Positions 48,847 through 57,745 are shown, counted from the stretch's first letter. The stretch is 64,000 nucleotides of DNA from Polyangiaceae bacterium (GCA_009780955.1 WQZB01000006.1:38516-102515); one strand, 5' to 3'. Made by a program: numbers and translations. The notes: generated by a model from the letters alone, not told the origin.

Positions 48847-49563
48847 ATGCTTTCACTTCGATCTTTGATTCCATGCGCGGCGCTCTTCGGGGTGCTTGCA
48901 TTTTCCACCAACGCTCACGCGCAGCAGCCGTATCCGCCGGTGCAGCAGCCGTATCCGCCGGTGCAGCAGCCGTATCCGCCGGTGCAACAGCCGTATCCGC
49001 CAGCGCCACCGCCGTCTCCCGGCGTGCGCGATGGCGTCGATGTCCACGTCGATGTCCGCGCGCCCGCGTCGCCTGCGCCGCTTTCGCAAACGACTCAACC
49101 CACGTACGTCCCGCAAAGCGCTGCAATGTTGGGCCCGCGCGTGATCAAAGACTACAGCGAAGGCGATGCCATTCCTCCTGGCTATCACCCCGACACGCGC
49201 ATGCGAACAGGGCTCATCACCGCCGGCGCGGTCACCTTTGGTACCCTCTATTTCCTCTCGTCCCTAAGCGCGGCGGTCTTGGCGGACGTGCACTCCCATG
49301 AGTCGAATCCTATCGGATCGCTGTGGGTCCCGGGCGTCGGCCCTTTCATCCAAATGGCGAGGACGGACGATGCTACAGCAAATTATTTTCTTTTCCTCCT
49401 TGGTGCCGCGCAAACTGCCGGCATCGCGATGGTCGTCGTCGGCCTCACAGTGCCGCGCACCGTGCTCGTCCGAAACGATCTCGCGCAAAACAAACCAACG
49501 CTGCGCCCCATGCCAATCCTCACAAGGGACATGGCGGGTGCCGGTGTCGTCGGGACGTTTTAG
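48847..49563 (+). CDS. Exported/membrane protein with QQPYPPV repeats
   Basis: About 238 residues from ATG 48847 (GTG 48838 is possible). Signal peptide ends near AHA-QQ. Residues about 26-53 are four tandem QQPYPPV units encoded by near-perfect 21-bp repeats. A Pro-rich linker follows. Two membrane helices lie in the second half (TGLITAGAVTFGTLYFLSSL and FLFLLGAAQTAGIAMVVVG). The N-terminal Pro-rich part is probably periplasmic. No family recognised. The 292-nt spacer upstream shows no recognisable feature. Confidence 0.75.
   Translation: MLSLRSLIPCAALFGVLAFSTNAHAQQPYPPVQQPYPPVQQPYPPVQQPYPPAPPPSPGVRDGVDVHVDVRAPASPAPLSQTTQPTYVPQSAAMLGPRVIKDYSEGDAIPPGYHPDTRMRTGLITAGAVTFGTLYFLSSLSAAVLADVHSHESNPIGSLWVPGVGPFIQMARTDDATANYFLFLLGAAQTAGIAMVVVGLTVPRTVLVRNDLAQNKPTLRPMPILTRDMAGAGVVGTF
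48922..49005 (+). repeat. 21-bp tandem repeat (4 units, QQPYPPV)
   Basis: Units of CAGCAGCCGTATCCGCCGGT(G): three identical copies at 48922-48984 and a fourth with three changes at 48985-49005. In-frame, so copy-number change would lengthen or shorten the Pro-rich region without a frameshift. Confidence 0.9.
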
Positions 49564-49620
49564 CTGTCCGTGCTTGTTCGCCAGGGTCTTAGCGGGTACA
49601 TCAGAGCTAGGAGTAAAGGA

Positions 49621-50337
49621 ATGACGCTTCGCACTCTTGCTCTTTTTTCCTCTCTTGCACTCATGGCTTGCTCCTCCAGCAGCTCATCGGACGGCTCGTC
49701 CAGCACGGGGGGAAGCGGATCCGCGTCTCCCCTCAACGGCACGTGGGATGTCCTCATCTCGACGGTGCCGGAGGAAACGAAGGCTGTCCTCGTGATCTCG
49801 CCAACGTCGTTCGAGTTGGACGGGACGAACACGTACGTCGCCGTCGATCTTTCGAGAAACGCTCCGTCGATCGACGGCAAGGTCAACAACATCACAGACC
49901 ATATTACGGGAACACACGCGAAGGCGTCGGTGGACTTCGGACAATTGCCATTCGCTCTCGGAGGTCAGTGGAACTTGTCAGGTTCGACGCGTGGACACTG
50001 TGCTGGTAGCGCGGCGGCCGATGCCCTCAGCCTCGACTGCTCGGACCTCACATGGCCCCTGTCGAGTGTGCTTTCCAGCAACGGGCGGTCATCGGCACAG
50101 CGGTCGTCGAAGCTTTCGTCCATTTTCGGTGAGCTCGGCGGCAAGTGGGACGTCTATCTTCCAGACGGGTTCTGCAACGTGAAATTCGAGGGGAACGAAT
50201 TCTACGCCGAGTGCACCCATAACTTGTCGTCGCTCGCCACAGTCACCACGGACACAATCACCATGACATTCAACAACGGCACAGCGAGCGGAACGACGAA
50301 CGGTAAGCTCGAAATCAGCGCGCATCGCCGCTGGTGA
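49621..50337 (+). CDS. Lipoprotein, hypothetical
   Basis: 238 residues from ATG 49621 (AGGAG then AAAGGA upstream). Signal peptide with lipobox LMAC, then a poly-Ser/Gly linker. The mature part is beta-rich (NGTWDVLISTVPEETKAVLV, LDGTNTYVAVDL, GGQWNLSGSTRGHC and GGKWDVYLPDGFCNVKF). It resembles lipocalin-like or DUF-type exported barrels of myxobacteria, but no family can be named. The stop overlaps the next gene's GTG by 4 nt. Confidence 0.75.
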   Translation: MTLRTLALFSSLALMACSSSSSSDGSSSTGGSGSASPLNGTWDVLISTVPEETKAVLVISPTSFELDGTNTYVAVDLSRNAPSIDGKVNNITDHITGTHAKASVDFGQLPFALGGQWNLSGSTRGHCAGSAAADALSLDCSDLTWPLSSVLSSNGRSSAQRSSKLSSIFGELGGKWDVYLPDGFCNVKFEGNEFYAECTHNLSSLATVTTDTITMTFNNGTASGTTNGKLEISAHRRW

Positions 50338-51347
50338 ATGCGAATCGAGCACGCAATCGAACGCGGGCGGCCTGGCTCGCGTTTGCGCTCGCATTTGGCG
50401 CGTGTGTCGTAGCGGTTGGCATCGCCACGGGGGCCGCGATCCGATCTGCATCAAGCACGCCGACCGCCCAACGCGATGCGTCCGCCGACAGCATTTCGCC
50501 AGGGCTTCTTGTCGTAGAGCAGGGCCCAAGCGGCGATAAGGGCACTGCGCGACAAGGCCGTCGCGACGACGACGATCGCGCGATGGCCTTGGCCATTGCG
50601 TCCTTGTCTCCGAGCGAGCGCACGCGCATCGTCAACGAATTGCGTTATGTAACGGCGCGGCTCGAAGCGCGCCTCTCTCCGCTTGCGATCGATCTCGACG
50701 ACGGTGATCCAGTCGACAGTCTGCGCCGATCGATGAGTGCTTATGCGCCGTCCTACGCAGCCGCGTTCTCGTTCGACCGCGACACTTGGACGCTCGCCGA
50801 CCTCACCGTGCGCGTCGTCGCATCATGCGACAGAGCGCATCTTGATGACGGCGCCTCGTGTATTTCACTTTGGGGCAAACACGATACGAAGCAGAACGTT
50901 GCCGAACGCGCTCGGTTCGCTGCATGGCCAGTGGCACACGCGGCCGTCGTCGAACTCAATTCTTCGTCGTCTACAGAACAAGCCGCCGGGCGTCTTCGCG
51001 AGCGAACTTCGCTGCAACAATCGACGATTGCACTCGTCCTCATGGATCGCGATCTCGCACTCGAACCGGTTGCCGAGCGCCCGGAGCTGGAGGCCGCGGC
51101 GAAGCGGCTCGGTGCGGTCATCGCTGCAAACCACATCGATCAGCCGGAACACTTCGAGTCCCTCGGTCACACGCAACCATCTGCGCGACCTTCTGAGCGC
51201 GTTGCGCCGTGGCTTCGGGTTTCGCCGAACGCAATCGTTGTCGTGCCGCGTCTCTCAGCGCTTGCAAAGCTCGACTCGTTCGGTATCGAGATTGAGCAAG
51301 CGATTCGAGACGGATCTGCACGCTGGATCCATCGCCCTGCCCGCTAG
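50334..51347 (+). CDS. Membrane-anchored hypothetical protein
   Basis: 337 residues from GTG 50334, overlapping the upstream stop (GTGA). An N-terminal membrane anchor (WLAFALAFGACVVAVGIATG) is followed by a disordered segment with DDDDRAMALAIASLSPSERT, then an alpha/beta region without recognisable motifs. Coupling to the lipoprotein gene suggests joint function in the envelope. Confidence 0.65.
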   Translation: MNANRARNRTRAAWLAFALAFGACVVAVGIATGAAIRSASSTPTAQRDASADSISPGLLVVEQGPSGDKGTARQGRRDDDDRAMALAIASLSPSERTRIVNELRYVTARLEARLSPLAIDLDDGDPVDSLRRSMSAYAPSYAAAFSFDRDTWTLADLTVRVVASCDRAHLDDGASCISLWGKHDTKQNVAERARFAAWPVAHAAVVELNSSSSTEQAAGRLRERTSLQQSTIALVLMDRDLALEPVAERPELEAAAKRLGAVIAANHIDQPEHFESLGHTQPSARPSERVAPWLRVSPNAIVVVPRLSALAKLDSFGIEIEQAIRDGSARWIHRPAR

Positions 51348-51412
51348 GTCAGATGGCATTTGCCGCGTTGGTCACTTGCGTTGACCGTAATCGCAATGGC
51401 GAAACCACTTTG

Positions 51413-52153
51413 TTACCCCGGACCGACCGCGCTGAACGGAAACCAATACTGCTGTCCGTCCTGCATCGAGCAGAGATACTGTCCGTTTCCTGCTTGAACG
51501 ACCGTTGCCGGATAACGATGACCGTTCGGAGCGGCCACGAGCACTCGCGACCCAAGCGCAAAGCCCGAACCGAATCCGGGTGGTCCCATTTGCAGTGGAG
51601 CAGCGGTACTACCTGCCGCGAGTTGGGCGAGTTGGGCGAGCCTCCCAGATGTGACGAGCTCGGGAACATTCTTGAAGAAGTCTTTCGTTCCGCTGATGGT
51701 TTTGAACCATGGCGAGATGCGGAGCTTCTGCTTTGGGCCGTTCGCCATGTGAAACGTCATCGACCTGTTGTTCCCGATTCCGCCCACGGTCACCTTCTGA
51801 ATGGCGCGCGCATCGTACTGCTCGACGCCGAGGTTCATCGGCTTCGGACCACCATTAAAGGACCAGAACGACGCCTTCGTTTGTATCAGCAAGAGGCGTC
51901 GGTTCGTCAGGACCGCGAAGTACGCCTTGGTCATGAAGAAGAAGAGGAGCAAGGGACCAACCAAGATCTGCATGAGAAGTCCGGGCTGTCTTCGCATATA
52001 GGCAACGTGAAGAACTTGTTCCCCCGGTTGGAGTAGCTGCAACAACTGGCTTTCGAGGTACTCGTCGGAGGCAGTCGGCTTGCGGGGCTGCCCTTTTTGA
52101 TCTTTCGGAGGGGCGTATTGGCTTTGGAGGTACTGGTCGTAGGCATTCGGCAT
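51413..52153 (-). CDS. PH-like domain membrane-associated protein
   Basis: About 246 residues from ATG 52153. N-terminal Gln/Pro-rich segment (NAYDQYLQSQYAPPK), then a bacterial PH-like core: GEQVLHVAYMRRQPGLLMQI, a hydrophobic LVGPLLLFFFMTKAYFAVLT, and NRRLLLIQTK (typical YxxLTNRRLLL). A C-terminal SH3-like strand set follows (LGSRVLVAAPNGHRYPATVV then QDGQQYWFPFSAV). It probably senses or binds at the membrane; role unknown. Divergent from the cytochrome-like gene. Confidence 0.65.
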   Translation of the reverse strand: MPNAYDQYLQSQYAPPKDQKGQPRKPTASDEYLESQLLQLLQPGEQVLHVAYMRRQPGLLMQILVGPLLLFFFMTKAYFAVLTNRRLLLIQTKASFWSFNGGPKPMNLGVEQYDARAIQKVTVGGIGNNRSMTFHMANGPKQKLRISPWFKTISGTKDFFKNVPELVTSGRLAQLAQLAAGSTAAPLQMGPPGFGSGFALGSRVLVAAPNGHRYPATVVQAGNGQYLCSMQDGQQYWFPFSAVGPG

Positions 52154-52265
52154 CGCCCACAAAGATACTACTTGAGCACGTGTTGCGGAAAGATGCCCCA
52201 TTTACAATCGAACAATCGAAAGTGGGCTAGCCACAAGACCAGGTGCTCAGCTACAACGCGCTGCC

Positions 52266-52730
52266 ATGCGTTTTTCGAGCCTCGTCACATCCCTCACTTT
52301 CGTCCTCGTCGCTTGCGGCCCGGCTGCGCCGCCTGCCGCCGAACCTGCTGCCAACGCGTCATCGGCCGCATCGGCCCTGCCAACCACCGCCCTGTATTCC
52401 ACCATGACCAAAGAGCAGAAGATCGACCACATGAAGACCGTGGTCACGCCTGCCATGAAGAAAGTTTTTCAGGAACACAACGCTCAGAAATACAGCGATT
52501 TTGGCTGCAAGACCTGCCACGGCGACAAGAAACAGGATCCGCGGATGTTCCTGCCCGCGCTCACGCTCTCTGGCGATGGCTTCGAGAAGCTAATGACTTC
52601 AAAGCCCGAGATGACCAAGTTCATGAGAGAACAGGTCACGCCCGCGATGGCCGCTGTCATGAAAGAGAAGCCCTACGATCCGGTCACGCACAAGGGCTAC
52701 GGCTGCAGCGGCTGCCACAAGGTGGATTGA
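52266..52730 (+). CDS. Two-CxxCH cytochrome c-like lipoprotein
   Basis: 154 residues. Lipobox LVAC (Cys17), then a disordered Ala/Pro linker. Two heme motifs: CKTCH at 81-85 and CSGCH at 147-151, the second only three residues from the C-terminus. The regions before them are similar (VTPAMKKVFQEHN...FGCKTCHG and VTPAMAAVMKEKP...YGCSGCHK), so the protein is an internal duplication of a ~65-residue unit. It should carry two c-type hemes on the outer face of a membrane. Redox partner unknown. Confidence 0.85.
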   Translation: MRFSSLVTSLTFVLVACGPAAPPAAEPAANASSAASALPTTALYSTMTKEQKIDHMKTVVTPAMKKVFQEHNAQKYSDFGCKTCHGDKKQDPRMFLPALTLSGDGFEKLMTSKPEMTKFMREQVTPAMAAVMKEKPYDPVTHKGYGCSGCHKVD

Positions 52731-52835
52731 TTCGACGACGGGCGCTACGTGATCGAAGCGGCGCGTGCGCTTCTTTGGACCAGCCTTGCGGAATGCGGTG
52801 TTCGTCGTGCAAGCCGCTGCGATCCTCGCGGACCT

Positions 52836-53531
52836 TTATTCGCCCATCTCGCACACCCGGTCGAAGATCACGGTCGCAAGCCGCGAGCACGCTGCTTTCA
52901 CAACCCGCCAGTCATGCCAGCGAGAATCGAGATTCTTGTATTCTGCGAGTTCGGTTTCTTCCAGATCGTAGGGTACGGCGTTGGCAAGTTGCACCTGCAA
53001 TTGCTGCAGTGGCGATTCCCCGCTTTGTTGTGGATAGAGCCGATCAAACGATTTTAGCGCGTGCGCAACACGATCATCGCCCGTGTGATCGGCCAAGGCC
53101 ACGAAATCGAGATAGTCGCGCGTGGCGTTGCGTCGGAGGATGAGCGCGCCCTTGATTCGCAGAATTTCGTCTTCGGTCGGAACTGTGATCCGCGAACCAT
53201 GGTGGTCTACGACCATCGTTTCGAGCGGTGCGTCGCGGATTAGCTGGCGAACTCCGGTTTCGATACCATCGAGGCTGCCAAGGATTTGCACCGGTCGCTG
53301 CACGCGAGCCGTTTTCCAGCCAGCGACCGACTCAAGTTGCGCTAGCACGTCGTCAAAACGCTGGCGCAGATCGGTGAGCACGTGATCGGCGTCACGCGAT
53401 GAGCGATGTCTGGCGTGGATTGCCGAAGCTGTTCCACCGACCAGCACGGCATCCGGCAGGATGTGTTGGAGTCGTGCGGCAGAGGACAAGACGAGTTCCC
53501 AATCAGGTAGCGACTCGATGTGTTTTGGCAT
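52836..53531 (-). CDS. Nucleotidyltransferase AbiEii-like toxin
   Basis: 231 residues. VLVGGTASAIHARHRSSRDA-DHVL gives the GG-T-x-A and (S/T)RDADxVL metal motif of AbiEii/DUF1814-type nucleotidyltransferases. A later RIKGALILRRNATRDYLDFV with Lys and the Asp of DYLDFVAL is typical of the family. It overlaps the upstream small gene by 29 nt. Toxins of this class transfer nucleotides to tRNA or other targets; the target here is unknown. Confidence 0.82.
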   Translation of the reverse strand: MPKHIESLPDWELVLSSAARLQHILPDAVLVGGTASAIHARHRSSRDADHVLTDLRQRFDDVLAQLESVAGWKTARVQRPVQILGSLDGIETGVRQLIRDAPLETMVVDHHGSRITVPTEDEILRIKGALILRRNATRDYLDFVALADHTGDDRVAHALKSFDRLYPQQSGESPLQQLQVQLANAVPYDLEETELAEYKNLDSRWHDWRVVKAACSRLATVIFDRVCEMGE

Positions 53532-53730
53532 AGTGCAGCCAGAAGTGATGGCGTTGGGCGTAGGGATCGGAAGCGTAGGGGTGACAGACCCGCATCACCT
53601 TGTCCAGCAGAGTAACGTCGGCTAGCACCGCCCGTCGCAGTTCAACCCAATCACTCCATTTACCGCGTGAGATCACGTCATCGATCGCGGCTAAAGTGAA
53701 ACGCTGATGGTTGAGATGACGATGAAGCAT
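53503..53730 (-). CDS. Small antitoxin-like partner of the AbiEii-like toxin
   Basis: 75 residues: RFTLAAIDDVISRGKWSDWV, ELRRAVLADVTLLDKVMRVC, then PYAQRHHFWLHYAK. Small proteins with this AIDDxIxRGxWxDWxxLRxAxxxDxxLLxKVxRVC pattern are encoded directly before AbiEii-type nucleotidyltransferases. The 29-nt overlap with the toxin supports coupling. An antitoxin role is inferred from context. Confidence 0.75.
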   Translation of the reverse strand: MLHRHLNHQRFTLAAIDDVISRGKWSDWVELRRAVLADVTLLDKVMRVCHPYASDPYAQRHHFWLHYAKTHRVAT

Positions 53731-54309
53731 AGCTCACGCTATTCTACTGTCCGTGCAATGACCATTGACGAGTACGTCGCGCTCGATCGATCGAGCGAAG
53801 ATCGCTGGGAATACGTCAACGGCGAAGCCTACGCGATGGCAGGCGGCAGTCCGAAGCACGCACTTGTCGCGACCAATCTCATTTCCATGCTCAAAACGGC
53901 GCTCAAGGGCAAGCCCTGCCTGGCTTTCCACGAGGCGCAGAAAATAGCGACAGCACGGACTCGTTCCTACCACTACCCGGACGCGAGTGTCGTTTGCCCA
54001 CCCTTCGCGTGCGACGAGCGCGACGACCATGCATTCACCAGCCCAATTGCGCTGTTCGAAGTGCTCTCTCCGAGCACGCGGGACTACGATCGCGGTGGCA
54101 AGTTCGTCCACTACCGATCCATTAGTGAGCTGCGCGACTACGTCCTTATCGACCCTGACGCCCGAGAGGTCGAGCACCGCAAGAAGGTGGCGCCGGACCA
54201 GTGGCTTTCCACATTTCTCCACGAGGGGCTTCTCACGATCATGATGGAGTCATCGCAGATCGCATTGCGCATCGAAAGCTTTTGGGAGGATCTCGAGCGC
54301 CTGCCATGA
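53722..54309 (+). CDS. Uma2-family putative restriction endonuclease
   Basis: About 195 residues. MTIDEYVALDRSSEDRWEYV-NGEAYAMAGG is the typical Uma2/DUF820 start, followed by YPDASVVC, IALFEVLSPSTRDYDRGGKF and LRDYVLID, giving the PD-(D/E)xK-like core. Biological role of Uma2 proteins is unsettled. The start may be ATG 53758; ATG 53722 overlaps the divergent antitoxin start. It is coupled by ATGA to the alpha/beta hydrolase. Confidence 0.85.
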   Translation: MKHSSRYSTVRAMTIDEYVALDRSSEDRWEYVNGEAYAMAGGSPKHALVATNLISMLKTALKGKPCLAFHEAQKIATARTRSYHYPDASVVCPPFACDERDDHAFTSPIALFEVLSPSTRDYDRGGKFVHYRSISELRDYVLIDPDAREVEHRKKVAPDQWLSTFLHEGLLTIMMESSQIALRIESFWEDLERLP

Positions 54310-55130
54310 TCTTGTCTCATGCCTTGGTAACGGCTCCCGGACACGCTCCGGAAAAGTGGTTGTACTTTCTCCACGGCATTCTTGGGTCGGGCGCCAACTG
54401 GCGAAGCTTCGCGCGGCAAATCGTATCGTCTTCGCTGTCGTGGGGTGCTGTTCTCGTCGATCTGCGCTTGCATGGTGACTCGCTCGATGGCTTTTCGCCT
54501 CCGCACACCGTGAGCGCTGCAGCCGATGATGTCGCGCAGCTGATGGATCGCCTCGCAGCTCCCTCTGCAACGCTCGCGGTGCTTGGGCATAGCTTTGGCG
54601 GCAAGGTTGCCATCGAGCTTGCACGCAAAAAGGCCGCGAAGCTATCGCACCTATTCATCGTCGATTCTACGCCGAGCGCGCGTCCCGACCATCGCGGATC
54701 GGCCGGCACCACGCACATCGTCGAGTTGCTTCGCGAGCTTCCTGACGACTTTGCCGATCGATCGGCATTCACGACATGGATGGAAGAACGAGGCGTCTCG
54801 CGCCCCGTCGCGATGTGGCTTGCGATGAACGTGCGGCCTGTGCCACTGACCTCACGCTTCGTATTTCGCATCGACGTTGCGGGTGTGCGCGCCATGCTCA
54901 ATGACTACTTCGAGCGCGATTCGTGGGACGTGCTCGAGCAGCCGCGGTCGCCCATGCAAACGCACTTCGCTATTGGGGCCACGTCGGATGTCGTTGACGA
55001 GGCCGATCGAATGCGCGCACGAAGCTGCCCGCAGGCCACCGTCGATGTCATTGCAGGAGCCGGGCATTGGGTTCACGTCGATGCGCCGGGCGCTCTGCGT
55101 GATGTTGTCCTTGCCAAGCTCACACGGTGA
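54306..55130 (+). CDS. Alpha/beta hydrolase
   Basis: 274 residues from ATG 54306, overlapping the Uma2 stop by 4 nt. Oxyanion-hole FLHGILGSGANWRSFA, nucleophile elbow GHSFGG (Ser near 98), and C-terminal catalytic GAGHWVHVDAPG. It resembles the YbfF/ABHD11 esterase group (VDLRLHGDS and HSFGGKVAIELA). The substrate cannot be read. Convergent with DUF790: the two 3' ends overlap by 11 nt. Confidence 0.88.
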   Translation: MILSHALVTAPGHAPEKWLYFLHGILGSGANWRSFARQIVSSSLSWGAVLVDLRLHGDSLDGFSPPHTVSAAADDVAQLMDRLAAPSATLAVLGHSFGGKVAIELARKKAAKLSHLFIVDSTPSARPDHRGSAGTTHIVELLRELPDDFADRSAFTTWMEERGVSRPVAMWLAMNVRPVPLTSRFVFRIDVAGVRAMLNDYFERDSWDVLEQPRSPMQTHFAIGATSDVVDEADRMRARSCPQATVDVIAGAGHWVHVDAPGALRDVVLAKLTR

Positions 55131-56388
55131 TGCCCGCGATGCGCTCGACGTGTGTGAGTAGCGCGCGCGCGTTCATTTTGCCTTTGTAGATGTACAGGGC
55201 CGATAGCGACGTGTCGTCGAGAAGCTCGGCGCTGACGCGCAATCGCGCGCTGACAGCAAAAACAATGCGTGCGCCAAGTCCGCGCTGGGCAAGCTCGATG
55301 CGACGGAATACGGCGTCACGGCTCCAGAAGCCAAGAACCTCGACGTAGACAGGCGTGCTGCCGCGGCGATCGCGCAGCACCAAATCGGGGATGCAAACGC
55401 CGAGGCCGGGGACATCGAGCATCGCCATGGCAGGTTCGGCCGAAAACGGCGAATTTGCAGCACGAAGATCATCGAGCAACGCGCGGACATCGTCGGCAAG
55501 GTGCACGCTGTCGTTGTCGTTTTCGCTGTCGAAGTTGGCGGCGTCAGTCTGGCCAATCTGGCTAGTTACGCGCTGGCTGCTCTTGGAAGACAGGCGGAAA
55601 ATGAGAGCCTCGCGCGTCTTGCCCCAGCGCACATCGGCCGTGAGACTCCAGTCGCTCAGCGCACGCAAAGCCGGCAAAAGGAGCGCGAAGCGCACGCCGT
55701 AGCGCGTGACCGAGTCGAACATCGAGAACGGCCCATCGACAACGAGACGACAGCCGAAATGGCTTGTGCGCTCAGCAAAGAAAAGAAGCTTATGAAATTT
55801 GAGCTTTGCAAAAAATGCACGCAAAAGCCCAGGAGAAGCCGCCCGCACATCGCACGTTACGCGAACGGCGCGAAGCAAAATTGCCTGCGCTTGGGCGAGC
55901 TCGTAATTGTCGACAATTGAATCGGCGTTCGATCGCGGAGCCGTCACGAGAAGGTGCTCGCCGCGCAGATCGGCAAAAAGAGCGTGTTCGACTGCGTCTA
56001 CTGCGATTCCGAGTGTGCGCGCGGCAATCGTGAGGATCTGTTGTCGGTCGAGTGGAGTCGTTCTTTCGGGCGCTTTACGGCGATCGCTAGCGAGCGTGAA
56101 AACAGCGCGACGCACGAGCACGGAGTCGACACTCTGTTCGGCTTCAAACACGCATTCGTCGTCAATGAGTTTGCGCAGTGCCGCAGCCCTGCGTGGTTTC
56201 TCGGCATCGTGATCGATGCTGTCCCAGACGGTATAGAGCTCTTCGCGTTGGCAGCCGACGTGGGCGCGTGCAACATCGAGATATTGCGTGGCAAGCTCGC
56301 GCAATTTTGTCCGCTCACGAGCGTCGAGCGTACGCAAGACAAGCTCGCCGTTTTTGCGCCGAACGTCAGCGAGATCCGCGGTAAGCAT
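55120..56388 (-). CDS. DUF790 protein, Bax1-like nuclease partner of XPB
   Basis: 422 residues from ATG 56388 (MLTADLADVRRKNGELVLRT). DUF790/Bax1 pattern: N-terminal LADVRRKxGEL, a middle helical part, and a C-terminal nuclease-like segment with VPGLGVCIPDLVLRDRRGST and VYVEVLGFWSRDAVFRRIEL (acidic D and E-x-x-G as in RecB-like nucleases). In archaea Bax1 binds XPB helicase and cuts DNA during unwinding. It overlaps the XPB-like gene by 23 nt, so the two are co-expressed. Bacterial function is inferred. Confidence 0.85.
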   Translation of the reverse strand: MLTADLADVRRKNGELVLRTLDARERTKLRELATQYLDVARAHVGCQREELYTVWDSIDHDAEKPRRAAALRKLIDDECVFEAEQSVDSVLVRRAVFTLASDRRKAPERTTPLDRQQILTIAARTLGIAVDAVEHALFADLRGEHLLVTAPRSNADSIVDNYELAQAQAILLRAVRVTCDVRAASPGLLRAFFAKLKFHKLLFFAERTSHFGCRLVVDGPFSMFDSVTRYGVRFALLLPALRALSDWSLTADVRWGKTREALIFRLSSKSSQRVTSQIGQTDAANFDSENDNDSVHLADDVRALLDDLRAANSPFSAEPAMAMLDVPGLGVCIPDLVLRDRRGSTPVYVEVLGFWSRDAVFRRIELAQRGLGARIVFAVSARLRVSAELLDDTSLSALYIYKGKMNARALLTHVERIAGITV

Positions 56389-57745
56389 CGTGCTCCCGGC
56401 GGCGATCGCTGGCGCCCGCCTCGGTGGTTTTCGTGGTGACAAGTTCGTAAAGGACCGCGCGTTGCTGCTCGTCGTTTTTCTTTCGCAGCACGCGCCCGAG
56501 GCGCTGAACATGTTCGCGCACCGAGCCGCTGCCAGACAAGACAATCGCAACGCTTGCCTCGCGCACGTCGACGCCTTCGTTCAAAACCTTGGACGTAACG
56601 ATTGCGCCGTAGGTGCCGCTCGCAAGGCCCGCGAGGATCTCGCTGCGCTCGGTCACGCGTGTTTGGTGCGTGATGATGGGCAGAAGGAAGCACCGCGCAA
56701 GTCGATAGGCTGTGGCATTGTCTTGCGTGAAGATGATGGTTGGCTCGCCGCGATGCAGATCGAGCAAGTGCTCGACGTGCGCAAGCTTCGCACTGGCGGC
56801 AAAAGCGAGCTCACGCTGGCGGCGGTAAGCGCGCATGGCACGACGGCCCTCCGCGCTGCGAGCCGCGTGTGCAATGAAATCGCGGAAGCCATTGGTCGAG
56901 CCAAGGTGCATACCGTTTTTGGCGACGAACTCGAGGTAAAGTGCGCGCTCGTGATCGTGTTCGGTCCGCTCGCCCTTCGTGAGCTCGACTTGCACGCGAA
57001 CGGTTTCGTACTCAGCGAGATAGTCGCCTGACAACTCGCCGATCTCTTTACGATAGACCGTTTTACCGATGAGCGTGACAAGCTCGTGGTGCAGTCCGTC
57101 CGGCCGCTCGAGTGTTGCGGTGAGCCCAAGCCGGTAGGGTGCAAGCGACAGGCGAGCCGCGAGCTGATAGGTTTTGCCCGGCAAGTGATGGCACTCGTCG
57201 AAAACGAGCAGACCGAAGCGCGCCCCGAGGTGCTCGGTGTGCAAGTACGCCGAATCGTAGGTTGTTACGGTGAGCGGCAAGACTTCGTAATCGCCCCCGC
57301 CGATGACGCCAACGCGCACGCCGAATGTTGTGCGAAGCAAATCGTACCACTGGCGGACGAGATCGAGAGTGGGGGCGACGACGAGCGTGCTTCTCTTTTT
57401 GGCTTCGATGGCCATGACGGCCACATGTGTTTTGCCGGCTCCGGTTGGTAGAACGACAACGCCGCGACCGCGGTGCTTTTGCCACGCGCAAACAGCTTCG
57501 TCTTGGTAGGGGCGGGCCGTGTGCCGTACAACGGGATGCGCGTCGAAGACTTCGTAGGCGCGCGCGCGATCATCGACTTTTATGCCTTGCTCGCGCAGCG
57601 CGTAGAGGGCTTGCACATAAGCGACGGCGGGTGCGCGGAAACTCGCGCTGCGTTCGTCCCAGGCGAACAACGTGGGCACGCGAGCGTCTTGCCGGGCAAT
57701 GTCTCGCAATTCGAGGGTGCCTGCGGCGAAGGTCAGAGTTGGCAC
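56366..57745 (-). CDS. XPB-like SF2 DNA helicase
   Basis: 459 residues. N-terminal ~75-residue recognition region, then RPYQDEAVCAWQKH (Q-like motif), Walker A PTGAGKT (100-106), DECH box (183-186), LTATLERPDG (208-217; the RED-loop region reads RPD) and motif VI HVQRLGRVLRK. This is the short, archaeal/bacterial XPB (RadD-unlike, SSL2/UvsW-like) layout. It unwinds DNA by ATP hydrolysis, with a presumed role in nucleotide-excision-type repair together with the overlapping Bax1-like protein. Confidence 0.9.
   Translation of the reverse strand: MPTLTFAAGTLELRDIARQDARVPTLFAWDERSASFRAPAVAYVQALYALREQGIKVDDRARAYEVFDAHPVVRHTARPYQDEAVCAWQKHRGRGVVVLPTGAGKTHVAVMAIEAKKRSTLVVAPTLDLVRQWYDLLRTTFGVRVGVIGGGDYEVLPLTVTTYDSAYLHTEHLGARFGLLVFDECHHLPGKTYQLAARLSLAPYRLGLTATLERPDGLHHELVTLIGKTVYRKEIGELSGDYLAEYETVRVQVELTKGERTEHDHERALYLEFVAKNGMHLGSTNGFRDFIAHAARSAEGRRAMRAYRRQRELAFAASAKLAHVEHLLDLHRGEPTIIFTQDNATAYRLARCFLLPIITHQTRVTERSEILAGLASGTYGAIVTSKVLNEGVDVREASVAIVLSGSGSVREHVQRLGRVLRKKNDEQQRAVLYELVTTKTTEAGASDRRREHDAYRGSR

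Noticed and set aside
48922..49005. CRISPR-like regular repeats
   Set aside because: The 21-bp units are directly abutting with no spacers and encode QQPYPPV in frame.
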